The notes under the pieces are model-generated. The model worked only from the letters and a program-made list of their open reading frames with translations. It was not told the origin of the DNA and searched no databases. From an uncultured Sphingomonadaceae bacterium (GTDB lineage: Bacteria; Pseudomonadota; Alphaproteobacteria; Sphingomonadales; Sphingomonadaceae), in assembly GCA_947501325.1 (NCBI GenBank), contig CANMVC010000001.1:930001-994000 (forward strand): a stretch of DNA of 64,000 nt, given 5' to 3'. Position 1 is the stretch's first letter. The number at the start of each line of letters is the position of its first letter. Of the stretch, positions 8,533 through 17,692 are shown piece after piece. The translations under genes were made by a program, and so were the position numbers.

Positions 8533-8622
8533 ATCTGTTTCAAATATCTCAAAGGTCTCTTGTAGTCATGCTCCCGGCAATCATTTGATCGCCGGGAAGA
8601 TAATCATCAAACTCTACCCGGA

Positions 8623-10275
8623 TTACTTAATCTGGGGCAGCGTTTCGAACTGGTGGAATGGTGGCGGGCTGGACAAAGTCCATTCCAGCGTCGTCGCGCC
8701 TTCGCCCCAGTAATTTCCTTCTGCCTTACGGCCAGCGACCAAGGACCAGGCGATGTTGACGAAGAAAATCAATACACCGACGCCCATGATCACATAACCG
8801 ATGGATGCAACCTCGTTCCAATAAGCAAATTGCTCAGGATAATCGGGATAGCGCCGTGGCATGCTCTGGTTACCCAGGAAGTGCATGGGGAAGAACAGGA
8901 CGTTCACACCGATGAAGAAAATCCAGAAGTGCAACTGGCCAAGCAGCTCGCTATAATGGCGACCCGACATTTTCGGGAACCAGTAGTAGAAGCCGGCAAA
9001 GATCGAGAAGACCGCACCCAGCGACAACACATAGTGGAAGTGAGCAACCACATAATAGGTGTCATGCAGATTATCGTCGATACCGCCATTGGCGAGAACC
9101 ACACCCGTCACACCACCTACGGTGAACATGAAGATGAAGCCCAAAGCCCAGACCATGGGTGTTTTGAACGACATCGAGCCACCCCACATAGTCGCAATCC
9201 ACGAGAAAATCTTGATGCCTGTGGGCACCGCGATAACCATTGTTGCAGCGGTAAAGTACATTTTCACATTAACCGACATGCCGGTCGTAAACATGTGGTG
9301 TGCCCATACGACGAAGCCAACGACACCAATCGCTACCATGGCATAAGCCATACCGAGATAGCCGAAAATCGGCTTACGCGAGAAAGTCGAGATAATGTGG
9401 CTGATCATACCAAAGCCGGGCAAGATCATAATGTAGACTTCGGGGTGACCGAAGAACCAGAACAGATGCTGATATAATACCGGGTCACCGCCACCGGCAG
9501 CATCAAAGAAGGTCGTACCGAAGTTACGATCAGTCAGGAGCATCGTGATGGCTGCAGCCAATACAGGCAACGCGAGTAGTAGCAAGAATGCAGTGACAAG
9601 TACGGACCAGACGAAGAGCGGCATTTTGTGCAGCGTCATACCCGGCGCACGCATATTCAGGATGGTCGTAATAAAGTTTACAGCACCCAAAATCGAGCTT
9701 GCACCCGCCAAATGGAGTGACAGGATCGCCATATCTACCGCCGGGCCAACCGAGCCAGAAGTCGATAGCGGCGCATAGACCGTCCAACCCGTACCAGCCC
9801 CGTTACCAGTACCGCCCGGAACGAAAGCCGATCCAAGAAGCAACAGAAACGCAGGAATGAGCAGCCAGAAGCTGACATTGTTCATCCGCGGGAACGCCAT
9901 ATCCGGCGCACCGATCATCAGCGGAACAAACCAGTTACCAAAGCCGCCGATCATCGCTGGCATCACCATGAAGAAAACCATGATGAGGCCATGGGCCGTA
10001 ATTAGCACGTTCCAAAGGTGAAGGGCTTCATCTGCAGAAGCACCCGAACCAACCCAAGTCGTAAGATATTGGATTCCTGGCTCAGCGAGCTCCATCCGCA
10101 TCATGCCGGAAATCGCGCCGCCAATGATACCGGCGATAATTGCAAAAATCAGGTATAATGTACCGATATCTTTATGGTTGGTAGACATGAACCAACGTTG
10201 GAAAAAAGCCGGCTTGTGATCCGCATCATGTGCATGATCATCCAAAATCTGGCCGTCTGCTGCAATAGTTGTCAT
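8623..10275 (-). CDS. ctaD: cytochrome c oxidase subunit I (aa3)
   Basis: A 550-residue, twelve-helix catalytic subunit carrying heme a, heme a3 and CuB. The heme a ligand region is [17 protein letters not shown]. The CuB His and cross-linked Tyr lie in [18 protein letters not shown], with the His pair in [11 protein letters not shown], and the heme a/a3 His residues in [12 protein letters not shown]. The N-terminus [19 protein letters not shown] is typical of A-type oxidases. The Glu in GHPE (end of the D-pathway) is present, so this is a family A1 enzyme. It is 14 nt downstream of ctaC. Confidence 0.98.
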   Translation of the reverse strand: MTTIAADGQILDDHAHDADHKPAFFQRWFMSTNHKDIGTLYLIFAIIAGIIGGAISGMMRMELAEPGIQYLTTWVGSGASADEALHLWNVLITAHGLIMVFFMVMPAMIGGFGNWFVPLMIGAPDMAFPRMNNVSFWLLIPAFLLLLGSAFVPGGTGNGAGTGWTVYAPLSTSGSVGPAVDMAILSLHLAGASSILGAVNFITTILNMRAPGMTLHKMPLFVWSVLVTAFLLLLALPVLAAAITMLLTDRNFGTTFFDAAGGGDPVLYQHLFWFFGHPEVYIMILPGFGMISHIISTFSRKPIFGYLGMAYAMVAIGVVGFVVWAHHMFTTGMSVNVKMYFTAATMVIAVPTGIKIFSWIATMWGGSMSFKTPMVWALGFIFMFTVGGVTGVVLANGGIDDNLHDTYYVVAHFHYVLSLGAVFSIFAGFYYWFPKMSGRHYSELLGQLHFWIFFIGVNVLFFPMHFLGNQSMPRRYPDYPEQFAYWNEVASIGYVIMGVGVLIFFVNIAWSLVAGRKAEGNYWGEGATTLEWTLSSPPPFHQFETLPQIK

Positions 10276-10289
10276 CGCTTGCGTATCCC

Positions 10290-11333
10290 TTAGTTCGCAG
10301 CAGCGGCTGCATCAGCAGGCGCGCCTTCTGTTGTCGTGTCGTCAGATGCGGTTTCTTCTACCGCGGCTTCATCGCCTTCGGTCTCAGTAGCCTCATCCCC
10401 TTTTACGGTCCCGCCATTGGCGCGCACCCAGTCATTAAACTTATCTTCTGGCAACACTTCTACCGTGATCGGCATAAAGCCGTGCCGCGCGCCGCAAAGC
10501 TCGGAACATTGGCCGTAATAAACGCCAACCTCATCGATTTGCAGAACTTTCTCGTTGATCCGTCCGGGAACGGCATCAAGCTTGAACCAAGCCGCTGGCA
10601 GGGCAAAACTGTGAATAACGTCCGCGCCAGTGATCAACATTTTTACCGGCTTGCCAACAGGAATAACCATCCGATTGTCAACCGCGAGCTGAAAAGGCTC
10701 GCCGCGTGCCTTGGCTTCGTCTTCTGGCAGCATGTTCGAGATAATTTCGAAATCGCCATTATCGGGATAGCTATAGCCCCAATACCATTGGTAACCAGTG
10801 ACTTTAACAGTGAGCGCATCTTCCGGTGCAGGCTCGAACTGTTTCGCGAGCAGGCTGATCGAAGGAACAGCGATAACCAGCAATATCAGGACGGGTATCA
10901 CAGTCCATACAATTTCTATGAAAGTATTATGGGTTGTTTTTGACGGCTCTGGATTGGCGCCGCGCCGAAATTTAATCATCACGATGAAAAGGAGCAACAG
11001 GACGAACAAGCAAATTACAGCCATGATGGGCAGTAATATTACATTATTAATCCATTTTGCTTCCTTGCCCGTCGCGCTAACCTGCGGCTGGAAATCAATC
11101 CCTTTGTCCACGGGCATTCCGACGCCTTCGGTTGGCTTCATCGGAGTATAAAGCGCTGGATCAAGACCTGAAGCTGGAGCCGCTTCTGCTACTGGAGCTT
11201 CTGAATCGACGCTAGCCGCAGCTGGGGCTGCCTCCGCTCCCGGCGCTGCTGGCAGGGCATCTTGTGCCACTGAAGCTGCCGGGGTGAGAATCAGGCCCAA
11301 CGCCAAAATCCATGCTTTCACATAATGAGTCAT
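10290..11333 (-). CDS. ctaC: cytochrome c oxidase subunit II
   Basis: A 347-residue subunit II. It has a signal peptide (about 1-24), an Ala/Pro/Glu-rich linker, two membrane helices ([20 protein letters not shown] and the [19 protein letters not shown] region) and a periplasmic cupredoxin domain. The aromatic electron-entry patch is [10 protein letters not shown]. The binuclear CuA ligands are in [15 protein letters not shown], with a His further upstream. The C-terminal 40 residues form an acidic Ala/Glu/Thr-rich tail that is longer than usual and has no known role. First gene of the oxidase operon, with a candidate promoter about 130 nt upstream. Confidence 0.97.
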   Translation of the reverse strand: MTHYVKAWILALGLILTPAASVAQDALPAAPGAEAAPAAASVDSEAPVAEAAPASGLDPALYTPMKPTEGVGMPVDKGIDFQPQVSATGKEAKWINNVILLPIMAVICLFVLLLLFIVMIKFRRGANPEPSKTTHNTFIEIVWTVIPVLILLVIAVPSISLLAKQFEPAPEDALTVKVTGYQWYWGYSYPDNGDFEIISNMLPEDEAKARGEPFQLAVDNRMVIPVGKPVKMLITGADVIHSFALPAAWFKLDAVPGRINEKVLQIDEVGVYYGQCSELCGARHGFMPITVEVLPEDKFNDWVRANGGTVKGDEATETEGDEAAVEETASDDTTTEGAPADAAAAAN

Positions 11334-11460
11334 TACTTGCTCAACCTTATCTAAGCCCTAATTTTCGGTCGTTTTCAGCTTCTAACTCGGTGAGCCAATC
11401 TGGTAAATATGCCCATTTGGACATCAGCCCCATCAATCTGAAACATCCCGTTCGAGGCGG

Positions 11461-11489
11461 CTTATAAGCGGGGTTGTCGCAAGCCTCAA
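11461..11489 (-). promoter_or_regulatory. candidate sigma-70-type promoter of the cox operon
   Basis: On the minus strand TTGAGG (11484-11489) is followed after exactly 17 nt by TATAAG (11461-11466). The pair points toward ctaC and would give a 5' leader of about 120 nt. This 253-bp gap (11334-11586) separates ctaC from the divergent pyrE; no clear promoter toward pyrE was found. Confidence 0.5.
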
Positions 11490-11586
11490 GCTACTCTACG
11501 CATATTTTTTCAGTTTTCGGGCTTTCATTGGAACGAATATGGACCCATTTCAGAATATCAGGCGGAATTAGGACGGATTAAAAACT

Positions 11587-12168
11587 TTGACCGAGAACGA
11601 AATATTAGACGAATTCCGAGCAAGTGATGCCCTTTTAGAAGGGCATTTCATATTGTCATCCGGACGGCATAGCGCCCAATATTTGCAATGCGCACGGGTA
11701 CTGATGGACCCCGCCCGAGGCGCCAGACTGACCAATGCACTCGTCGGAAAAATTCCTATGGATATTCGCGAGGAGATCGACATAGTCGTTTCTCCTGCCA
11801 TGGGCGGCGTCATTGTCGGCCATGAAATGGGCAGAGCGCTGGGGACAGAAGCGATATTTCTCGAACGACCAGAAGGTACGTTTGAACTGCGGAGGGGTTT
11901 TCGGCTCGAACCGGGCCAAAAAGTTCTGATGATGGAAGATGTCGTAACCACCGGCTTATCTTCTCGCGAAGCCATCAAAGCCATTCGCGAAACTGGCGGC
12001 GATGTTATTGCCGCAGGTGCTCTGGTTGACAGATCGAACGGAAAAGCCAGCTTTGACGTCCCATTTTTTCCGTTAATCGCTTTGGAAGTTCCTTCATACG
12101 CCGATGATGAAGTGCCAGCAGCACTGGCCGCCGTCCCGACTACAAAGCCCGGCAGCCGCCAGTCATGA
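11587..12168 (+). CDS. pyrE: orotate phosphoribosyltransferase
   Basis: A 193-residue phosphoribosyltransferase of pyrimidine synthesis (orotate + PRPP to OMP). The PRPP-binding motif is [14 protein letters not shown] (about 115-128) and a conserved flexible-loop region is [14 protein letters not shown]. The start is a TTG at 11587, since the first in-frame ATG lies far inside the protein; an AGGACGG sequence is 10-15 nt upstream, so the initiation signal is weak. The stop overlaps pdxJ by 4 nt. First gene of a pyrE-pdxJ-acpS-lepB operon. Confidence 0.95.
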   Translation: MTENEILDEFRASDALLEGHFILSSGRHSAQYLQCARVLMDPARGARLTNALVGKIPMDIREEIDIVVSPAMGGVIVGHEMGRALGTEAIFLERPEGTFELRRGFRLEPGQKVLMMEDVVTTGLSSREAIKAIRETGGDVIAAGALVDRSNGKASFDVPFFPLIALEVPSYADDEVPAALAAVPTTKPGSRQS

Positions 12169-12899
12169 ACGAGAGCCCGCATCTCAGGCTGGGTGTCAAT
12201 ATCGATCATGTTGCCACCATACGAAACGCGCGTGGCGGCGATCACCCGCAACCCATCAGGGCCGCGACAATCGCAGCGGAAGCGGGAGCGGATGGTATAA
12301 CCGCCCATTTGCGGGAAGATCGGCGCCATATTCGCGACGATGACCTGATTGAGTTGATGGACACCCTTTCTATACCGCTTAATCTCGAAATGGCGGCGAC
12401 AGACGAAATGCTGGATATTGCCCTGCGCCATAAACCACATGCGGCCTGCATTGTCCCTGAAAAACGGGAAGAACGCACCACCGAAGGCGGTCTGGATGCG
12501 GCAGGTCAACACAACCGGTTAAAGGATTTCGTCGGCCAATTACGCGATGCCAGCATTCGCGTCAGTCTGTTTATCGAACCAGAACCAAGACAAATTGAAG
12601 CTGCCATCCACCTGGGCGCGCCGGTAGTCGAATTTCACACGGGCCATTATGCCCATGTCAACGGTGCAGAGCGCGAAAAAGAGCTGCGCCGGATCAGCGA
12701 CGCTGCCGCGCTGGCTGCGAAAAACGGGATTGAGCCTCATGCTGGTCATGGCCTCACGTTTGACAATGTCTTGCCAATTGCCGCCATCCCGCAATTGGTC
12801 GAACTGAATATCGGCCATTTTCTTATCGGAGAAGCGATATTTGGCGGGTTGGCCGGAAGCATCCGGCAAATGCGCGCATTGATGGATGATGCCCGATGA
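12165..12899 (+). CDS. pdxJ: pyridoxine 5'-phosphate synthase
   Basis: A 244-residue TIM-barrel enzyme that condenses 1-deoxyxylulose 5-phosphate with 3-amino-1-hydroxyacetone phosphate, the final ring-closing step of the DXP-dependent vitamin B6 route. The family opening [20 protein letters not shown] is complete, and [25 protein letters not shown] and [10 protein letters not shown] follow in order. The length is standard. It is joined by 4-nt overlaps to pyrE upstream and to acpS downstream, an arrangement (pdxJ-acpS) widespread in proteobacteria. Confidence 0.98.
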   Translation: MNESPHLRLGVNIDHVATIRNARGGDHPQPIRAATIAAEAGADGITAHLREDRRHIRDDDLIELMDTLSIPLNLEMAATDEMLDIALRHKPHAACIVPEKREERTTEGGLDAAGQHNRLKDFVGQLRDASIRVSLFIEPEPRQIEAAIHLGAPVVEFHTGHYAHVNGAEREKELRRISDAAALAAKNGIEPHAGHGLTFDNVLPIAAIPQLVELNIGHFLIGEAIFGGLAGSIRQMRALMDDAR

Positions 12900-13300
12900 T
12901 TATCGGACTGGGCTCAGATCTTTGTAATATCGAGCGCATCCAAAATTCGCTGGACCGCTTTGGTGAACGATTTGAAAAGCGCGTCTTCACAGAGCTCGAA
13001 CGCGCCAAGGCTGCGCGCCGACCTTATACAAAAGCAGGCACTTATGCGAAACGCTTCGCCGCCAAGGAAGCGTATTCCAAAGCGGTTGGAACTGGCTTTA
13101 AGGCCGGCGTTTTCATGAAGGATATTGGCGTTGTTAACGCCAAAAGCGGCGCGCCCACATTGGCGCTAAGCGGCGGCGCCAAAAAACGGCTCGACGCACT
13201 GACTCCTGCCGGATATGATGCAATTGTTCATCTCACACTCACTGACGATCATCCATGGGCACAAGCCTTCGTGATTATCGAAGCGATACCTTCAACCTAA
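12896..13300 (+). CDS. acpS: holo-[acyl-carrier-protein] synthase
   Basis: A 134-residue phosphopantetheinyl transferase that loads the 4'-phosphopantetheine arm from CoA onto ACP. The Mg-binding start [14 protein letters not shown] (2-15) and the second motif [14 protein letters not shown] (about 56-69) are present with the expected Asp and Glu. Length fits the AcpS class. It overlaps pdxJ by 4 nt and is followed 40 nt later by lepB, in the same transcript. Confidence 0.97.
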   Translation: MIIGLGSDLCNIERIQNSLDRFGERFEKRVFTELERAKAARRPYTKAGTYAKRFAAKEAYSKAVGTGFKAGVFMKDIGVVNAKSGAPTLALSGGAKKRLDALTPAGYDAIVHLTLTDDHPWAQAFVIIEAIPST

Positions 13301-13340
13301 AAAAGGGTTGGAGTGCGACAACAGAAGAAGAAAACAGCAT

Positions 13341-14210
13341 ATGGCGTTAGAAAAGGCGGATGATCAGGCGATCAAGCCGGGGGATTCTGAAAAAGAAAAG
13401 ACCGATTGGGCCGGCGAAGCGAAAAGCATCGGCCTTTTGCTGCTCGCTGTATTGGCCTTTCACAGTCTGGTCGCAAAACCTTTTTATATCCCTTCCGTAT
13501 CAATGATGCCCGGGCTACTGGTCGGTGACCGCTTGATCGTTAGCAAATATGCCTATGGCTGGTCTTGGGTATCGCCGACATTCCATATTTTACCGCGCAT
13601 GGAAGGACGGCTGTTCGGGTCTTTGCCAGAACGCGGTGACATCGTGATCCTGACACCGAAGGATCAGAGCAGCGATTATATCAAGCGTGTCATCGGCTTG
13701 CCGGGCGACACTCTGGAACTGCGTGGTGGTCAGGTTTTCCTGAACGGAGAGGCTGTCGATCAGGAAGCCCAGCCGGATTTGCAATTGCCGATTGATGCCA
13801 ATGCGCCCTGTGGAAGCCGTGAATTTCCGGGTTTACGCGGTACAGACGCGGTCGGCAACACCATCTGCTCACTACCAATTGTGCGTGAGACCCTGCCTAA
13901 TGGGGTGAGCTACGATATTATCGATCTGGGACCGGAGATAACCGACGACATCGCGCCGGTGGTGATACCAGAAGACCATGTCTATCTGCTCGGTGATAAT
14001 CGCGATCTTTCCGCTGACAGCCGCGTTTCAAGCCCCCTCGGCTTGAATGGCACTATACCTTGGGAAAATATCGGCGGCCGCGCTGAGTTTATTACATTCT
14101 CACTGGATGGCACGACCAGTCTCAACCCGGTCAGCTGGTTTACATCCTTCCGTAGTGGCCGGGCAGGAACCAGTTTGCGCCCCGATCGCGACGATAGTGC
14201 TGCCGAATAG
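13341..14210 (+). CDS. lepB: signal peptidase I
   Basis: A 289-residue type I signal peptidase that cleaves signal peptides at the outer face of the inner membrane. A hydrophilic N-terminus of about 30 residues precedes one membrane helix (IGLLLLAVLAFHSLVAK). The nucleophile Ser is in PSVSMMPGLLVGD, the general-base Lys in SDYIKRVIGLPGD, and box E is VYLLGDNRDLSADSR. An inserted segment with two Cys (APCGSR and NTICSLP) resembles the beta-hairpin extension of Gram-negative LepB. The ATG at 13341 is preferred to a TTG at 13308 although neither has a strong Shine-Dalgarno. Downstream, argC converges after 10 bp, so the usual rnc-era genes do not follow. Confidence 0.95.
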   Translation: MALEKADDQAIKPGDSEKEKTDWAGEAKSIGLLLLAVLAFHSLVAKPFYIPSVSMMPGLLVGDRLIVSKYAYGWSWVSPTFHILPRMEGRLFGSLPERGDIVILTPKDQSSDYIKRVIGLPGDTLELRGGQVFLNGEAVDQEAQPDLQLPIDANAPCGSREFPGLRGTDAVGNTICSLPIVRETLPNGVSYDIIDLGPEITDDIAPVVIPEDHVYLLGDNRDLSADSRVSSPLGLNGTIPWENIGGRAEFITFSLDGTTSLNPVSWFTSFRSGRAGTSLRPDRDDSAAE

Positions 14211-14220
14211 AGCCAAGCGT

Positions 14221-15153
14221 TTATAGGCGAAGGCCGAGCGTTTCGTCCAGACCAGCCATAATGTTGAGATCCTGAACCGTGCTGCCAGCCGCGCCTTTGC
14301 CGAGATTGTCGAGCTTTGCGATCAAACGAACCTGATCACCGCTGTCATTGCCAAAGACAAAAAGGTCCAGCCGGTCCGTTGCACCGTCATTTTCATTTAA
14401 CAACAATTCACTAAAGCCATTACCTTCATGCGGGCGGACAATCGTCGATCCCTCATAATGACGTTTTAATGCGTCCAGCAGGTCACTGGCTCTGACGCTG
14501 CCGCCCATGGCTGCAAGGTTTAGCGGAACCTCAACAATCATGCCGCGATAGGCGCGGACAACCGAGGGTGCAAAAATCACGTCATGGGTCAGGCCTGCAT
14601 GGCGCTTCATCTCCGGCATATGCTTATGCGCAAGCGTCAGGCCATAACTGCGAAAACCGATGTCCGGTTCCTGCGCAAACCGCTCAATCAGTGCCTTGCC
14701 GCCGCCGGAATAGCCCGACACGGCATTGACCGTATAGGGCCAATCTGCTGGCAACAATCCGCGCGCGATGAGCGGAGCGACCAGGCCTAGGAAGCCGGTC
14801 GGATAACAGCCTGGATTGGATACAAATCTTGCATTGGCAATGCGTTCGTGTTGCCCATCTGCAAACTCTGCAAATCCGTAAACCCAACCGATCGCCGTCC
14901 GATGGGCAGAAGAAGCATCAATGACGCGTGTATGGTCATTCTCGACAAGCGAAACCGCTTCTACAGCCGCCTCATCGGGCAGGCATAGAATGACAAAATC
15001 ACTATCGTTAATCGCTTCTCGGCGGGCATTGGCATCCTTGCGCCGATCTTCGGGTAAGCGGACAAGATCAAATTCTTGTCGCGACCCTAGCCGGTCGGCA
15101 ATTTCAAGGCCGGTGGTTCCGGCTGCCCCGTCAATAAAAACACTATAGGCCAT
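14221..15153 (-). CDS. argC: N-acetyl-gamma-glutamyl-phosphate reductase, short (type 2) form
   Basis: A 310-residue NADPH-dependent enzyme reducing N-acetylglutamyl phosphate to the semialdehyde in arginine synthesis. The nucleotide-binding loop is IDGAAGTTGLEI (8-19). The catalytic Cys is in NPGCYPTG (Cys116), and HKHMPEMKRHAGL carries the conserved His/Glu region. The 310-residue length matches the type 2 branch rather than the 340-residue type 1. Convergent with lepB with a 10-bp gap; 9 bp downstream of the NlpC/P60 gene, so probably co-transcribed with it. Confidence 0.95.
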   Translation of the reverse strand: MAYSVFIDGAAGTTGLEIADRLGSRQEFDLVRLPEDRRKDANARREAINDSDFVILCLPDEAAVEAVSLVENDHTRVIDASSAHRTAIGWVYGFAEFADGQHERIANARFVSNPGCYPTGFLGLVAPLIARGLLPADWPYTVNAVSGYSGGGKALIERFAQEPDIGFRSYGLTLAHKHMPEMKRHAGLTHDVIFAPSVVRAYRGMIVEVPLNLAAMGGSVRASDLLDALKRHYEGSTIVRPHEGNGFSELLLNENDGATDRLDLFVFGNDSGDQVRLIAKLDNLGKGAAGSTVQDLNIMAGLDETLGLRL

Positions 15154-15162
15154 CGCCGTTCG

Positions 15163-16113
15163 TCAACCGAGCCGCTTGCGCGCCAAAACTGGCTGTTCAA
15201 CATCATCGCCGAACCGGTCAACTACATTACTTAACGGCTCGTTGGCCACGCGCATCCAATGGATATTGGCGTGAATGATCCGGTCGCTATCCGCCATAAT
15301 CCCAACATGGTCCGGAAAGAACACAAAATCACCGCGCCTCAAATCTTCATCAGCCGCAATCTCTGAACCCACGGCTTTAAGCTGCTGGTCGGCATCACGC
15401 GGTGCCGATTGACCGGTCAAGCCAAGCACCATCTGAACCAACCCAGAGCAATCGAGACCGTCTCCGCTGCGACCACCCCATAAATAAGGGGCCCCAATCA
15501 GCTGCTCTGCAAAATCTACAGCGCTATTCGTTCCGTCAAAAACCAGCTTTGCGCCAATTTTTTGCACATGGCGGATGTGCACATAGCCTTTGCCGGATTT
15601 CAAAAAATTTCCACATTCACTGGGTTCGCCGCAGGCCAGTTTCGCGCCCATTGGCAGGCGCTTGATCACGCCAGCTTTAACGTCCGGTTCAATGAATATC
15701 AACGCCGCTCGCGCGGAAACCAAATGCGTTGGTTGGGCAGTCTTGCGCTGATGTTGCAATGCATGAACCGGCAAATAGCCGACATAGCGATCATGGTCGC
15801 AAAAGCCCCAGGCCCAATCGCCCACGACATCCAGCAGATGAAAATCCTCACCATGCAGTAGCTCAGATACCGCTTCGTGGTCTTTGCCACCCTGCTTGCG
15901 GATCATTGCCTTGGGCGCAGCACAGCGCATCGGCAAAGCTTCAGCATAATGTGGCGCGAACAATTTTCCGGCCAGAGCAATATCCGCCAGATCACCCCGA
16001 TGCGCCGTTGTCCGCGGATCAAAATCCTCCTCAGGACCGTGCAGCGAAAATTTCGCGCGTGCGGCCTGATCTCCGCCTTTTATATCCCCGACAATGTTCA
16101 TTTTTTCTTGCAT
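15163..16113 (-). CDS. NlpC/P60 family peptidoglycan hydrolase with SH3 domains
   Basis: A protein of about 316 residues with bacterial SH3-like segments in the N-terminal half (LLDVVGDWAWGFCDHDRYVGYLP) and a C-terminal NlpC/P60 cysteine peptidase. The catalytic Cys is in GDGLDCSGLVQMVLG, the His in the DHVGIMAD stretch, and an H-A-N-I-H-W segment follows. Such enzymes cut the gamma-D-Glu-diaminoacid bond in stem peptides. No signal peptide is obvious, which is odd for a wall enzyme. The start is uncertain: ATG at 16113 is used; ATG at 16101 or GTG at 16200 are alternatives. Confidence 0.9.
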   Translation of the reverse strand: MQEKMNIVGDIKGGDQAARAKFSLHGPEEDFDPRTTAHRGDLADIALAGKLFAPHYAEALPMRCAAPKAMIRKQGGKDHEAVSELLHGEDFHLLDVVGDWAWGFCDHDRYVGYLPVHALQHQRKTAQPTHLVSARAALIFIEPDVKAGVIKRLPMGAKLACGEPSECGNFLKSGKGYVHIRHVQKIGAKLVFDGTNSAVDFAEQLIGAPYLWGGRSGDGLDCSGLVQMVLGLTGQSAPRDADQQLKAVGSEIAADEDLRRGDFVFFPDHVGIMADSDRIIHANIHWMRVANEPLSNVVDRFGDDVEQPVLARKRLG

Positions 16114-16227
16114 ACCCCATTTACAGCTTGCGCCAAAATCGCAAAACGCCGCGCTTTGTGACGAAGTTGTGACAATAGTCGCCCTTAACCGAGAATCCAC
16201 CTGTTGATCAAGCAGCGACTGCAGCGT

Positions 16228-17649
16228 CTATTTGCTGTAGCGCCCTTTCAAATAGTGCCAGCTTGCTCGCAAACCCAGCGCCTCGCCACCTTTGGGTCGC
16301 CCAGCTTTGCTGGCGGGCCGCCAGGCATAGGTGTCGAAATGCGCCCAAGGGATATCATCCGGAACAAATTTCTTGAGGAACAATGCCGCCGTTATACAAC
16401 CCGCAAACGAACCCACGGCCACATTATTGGTATCGGCAATCGGGCTATTGAGGCGATATTCATAGCGCGACCATAAGGGCATGCGCCACAGCGGATCATC
16501 TTCCAGATCGCCGCTTTCCAGCAAACCGGCCGCCATTTCATCATCGCTACAGAACATCGCTGGCAAATCCGGCCCCAGGGCCACACGAGCAGCACCCGTC
16601 AACGTCGCAAAATCGATAATCAGTTCCGGTTCTTCTTCGCCCGCCAGTGTCAGTGCGTCGCCCAAAACCAGACGGCCTTCCGCATCAGTATTGCCAATTT
16701 CCACCGTCAGGCCCTTGCGGCTGTTGAGGATATCGCCAGGACGCAAGGCATGACCATCGACCGAATTCTCAACCGCTGGCACCAACAAGTGCAGCTGCAC
16801 CGGCAGCTTGGATTCCATGATCATCTTGGCCAGGCTAATCGCATGGGCCGCGCCGCCCATATCTTTCTTCATTATCAGCATGCCCGCCGGAGACTTCATC
16901 GAAAGGCCACCGCTATCAAAGGTCACGCCCTTGCCGACAATCGCGATTTTTGGAGCATCGGCCTTGCCCCATTTCAATTCGATGAGACGCGGCGCATGGT
17001 CGCGCATCGCAGCCTTGCCAACACCGTGGATCATCGGGAAATTCTTTTCCAATGTGTTACCGCGCGTGACTTTCAGGTCCGCTCCATTCGCCTCGGCCAG
17101 TCTCTGGACAATGTCTTCAAGCTTGTCCGGTCCCATATCGGCGGCCGGCGTATTGACCATATCGCGCACCAAAGCGGTGGCTTCCGCTTGCCGGACAGCT
17201 TCGTCGACTTGTCCGATCTCGTCCTTGACCAACAGCACGCTTGGCCCCTGACGATCCGGTAATTCCTTGTATTGATCAAACTCATGCTGGGGGATTAACC
17301 AGCCGAAAAGCGCATCCTTGGCACTGGCACCAGCCAAACGATATTTGCCTTCCGGCAATTTGCCGCCCAGCTTGGCAAGCGCCCATGGATCTAGCTTCTT
17401 GTGATTAATCACGCCGGCAACCACCGTGAAGTCGCCTTGCTGCGATTTTTCTTCCTTGCCCTTCGCGCCGGTGACCGGAAGGATCAGATATGATTCCGGA
17501 TTGGCGACAAATTTATAAGCCTTCACTATGCTGCGAACGCTATCAGGCTGGTCTTTCAACCAGTCTTCGAAAATGTTCACATCCAATATCTGGATGGTGC
17601 GGGCAGGCTGGCCTTTATCGGCCTCTATCAATGTCTTAAAGTCGGTCAT
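16228..17649 (-). CDS. M17 family leucyl aminopeptidase
   Basis: A 473-residue two-domain metallo-aminopeptidase of family M17. The C-terminal catalytic domain shows the first metal/catalytic segment IVGKGVTFDSGGLSMK and the signature NTDAEGRLVLGDALTLA, with the Lys, Asp and Glu ligands in place. The N-terminal domain is the divergent macro-like fold. Family members are cytosolic hexamers cleaving N-terminal residues; length fits the alphaproteobacterial group. It lies downstream of the paired monooxygenases in the same direction, with a 43-bp gap. Confidence 0.95.
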   Translation of the reverse strand: MTDFKTLIEADKGQPARTIQILDVNIFEDWLKDQPDSVRSIVKAYKFVANPESYLILPVTGAKGKEEKSQQGDFTVVAGVINHKKLDPWALAKLGGKLPEGKYRLAGASAKDALFGWLIPQHEFDQYKELPDRQGPSVLLVKDEIGQVDEAVRQAEATALVRDMVNTPAADMGPDKLEDIVQRLAEANGADLKVTRGNTLEKNFPMIHGVGKAAMRDHAPRLIELKWGKADAPKIAIVGKGVTFDSGGLSMKSPAGMLIMKKDMGGAAHAISLAKMIMESKLPVQLHLLVPAVENSVDGHALRPGDILNSRKGLTVEIGNTDAEGRLVLGDALTLAGEEEPELIIDFATLTGAARVALGPDLPAMFCSDDEMAAGLLESGDLEDDPLWRMPLWSRYEYRLNSPIADTNNVAVGSFAGCITAALFLKKFVPDDIPWAHFDTYAWRPASKAGRPKGGEALGLRASWHYLKGRYSK

Positions 17650-17692
17650 ACCTGTGCTATAGCTGCTGTATGATCGGAACGCGAGTGCCTAA

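Noticed and set aside
8653-9477. Plus-strand open frame of 274 codons
   Set aside because: Antisense to ctaD, rich in His/Asp/Arg as mirror frames of membrane genes are; no domain or ribosome-binding site.
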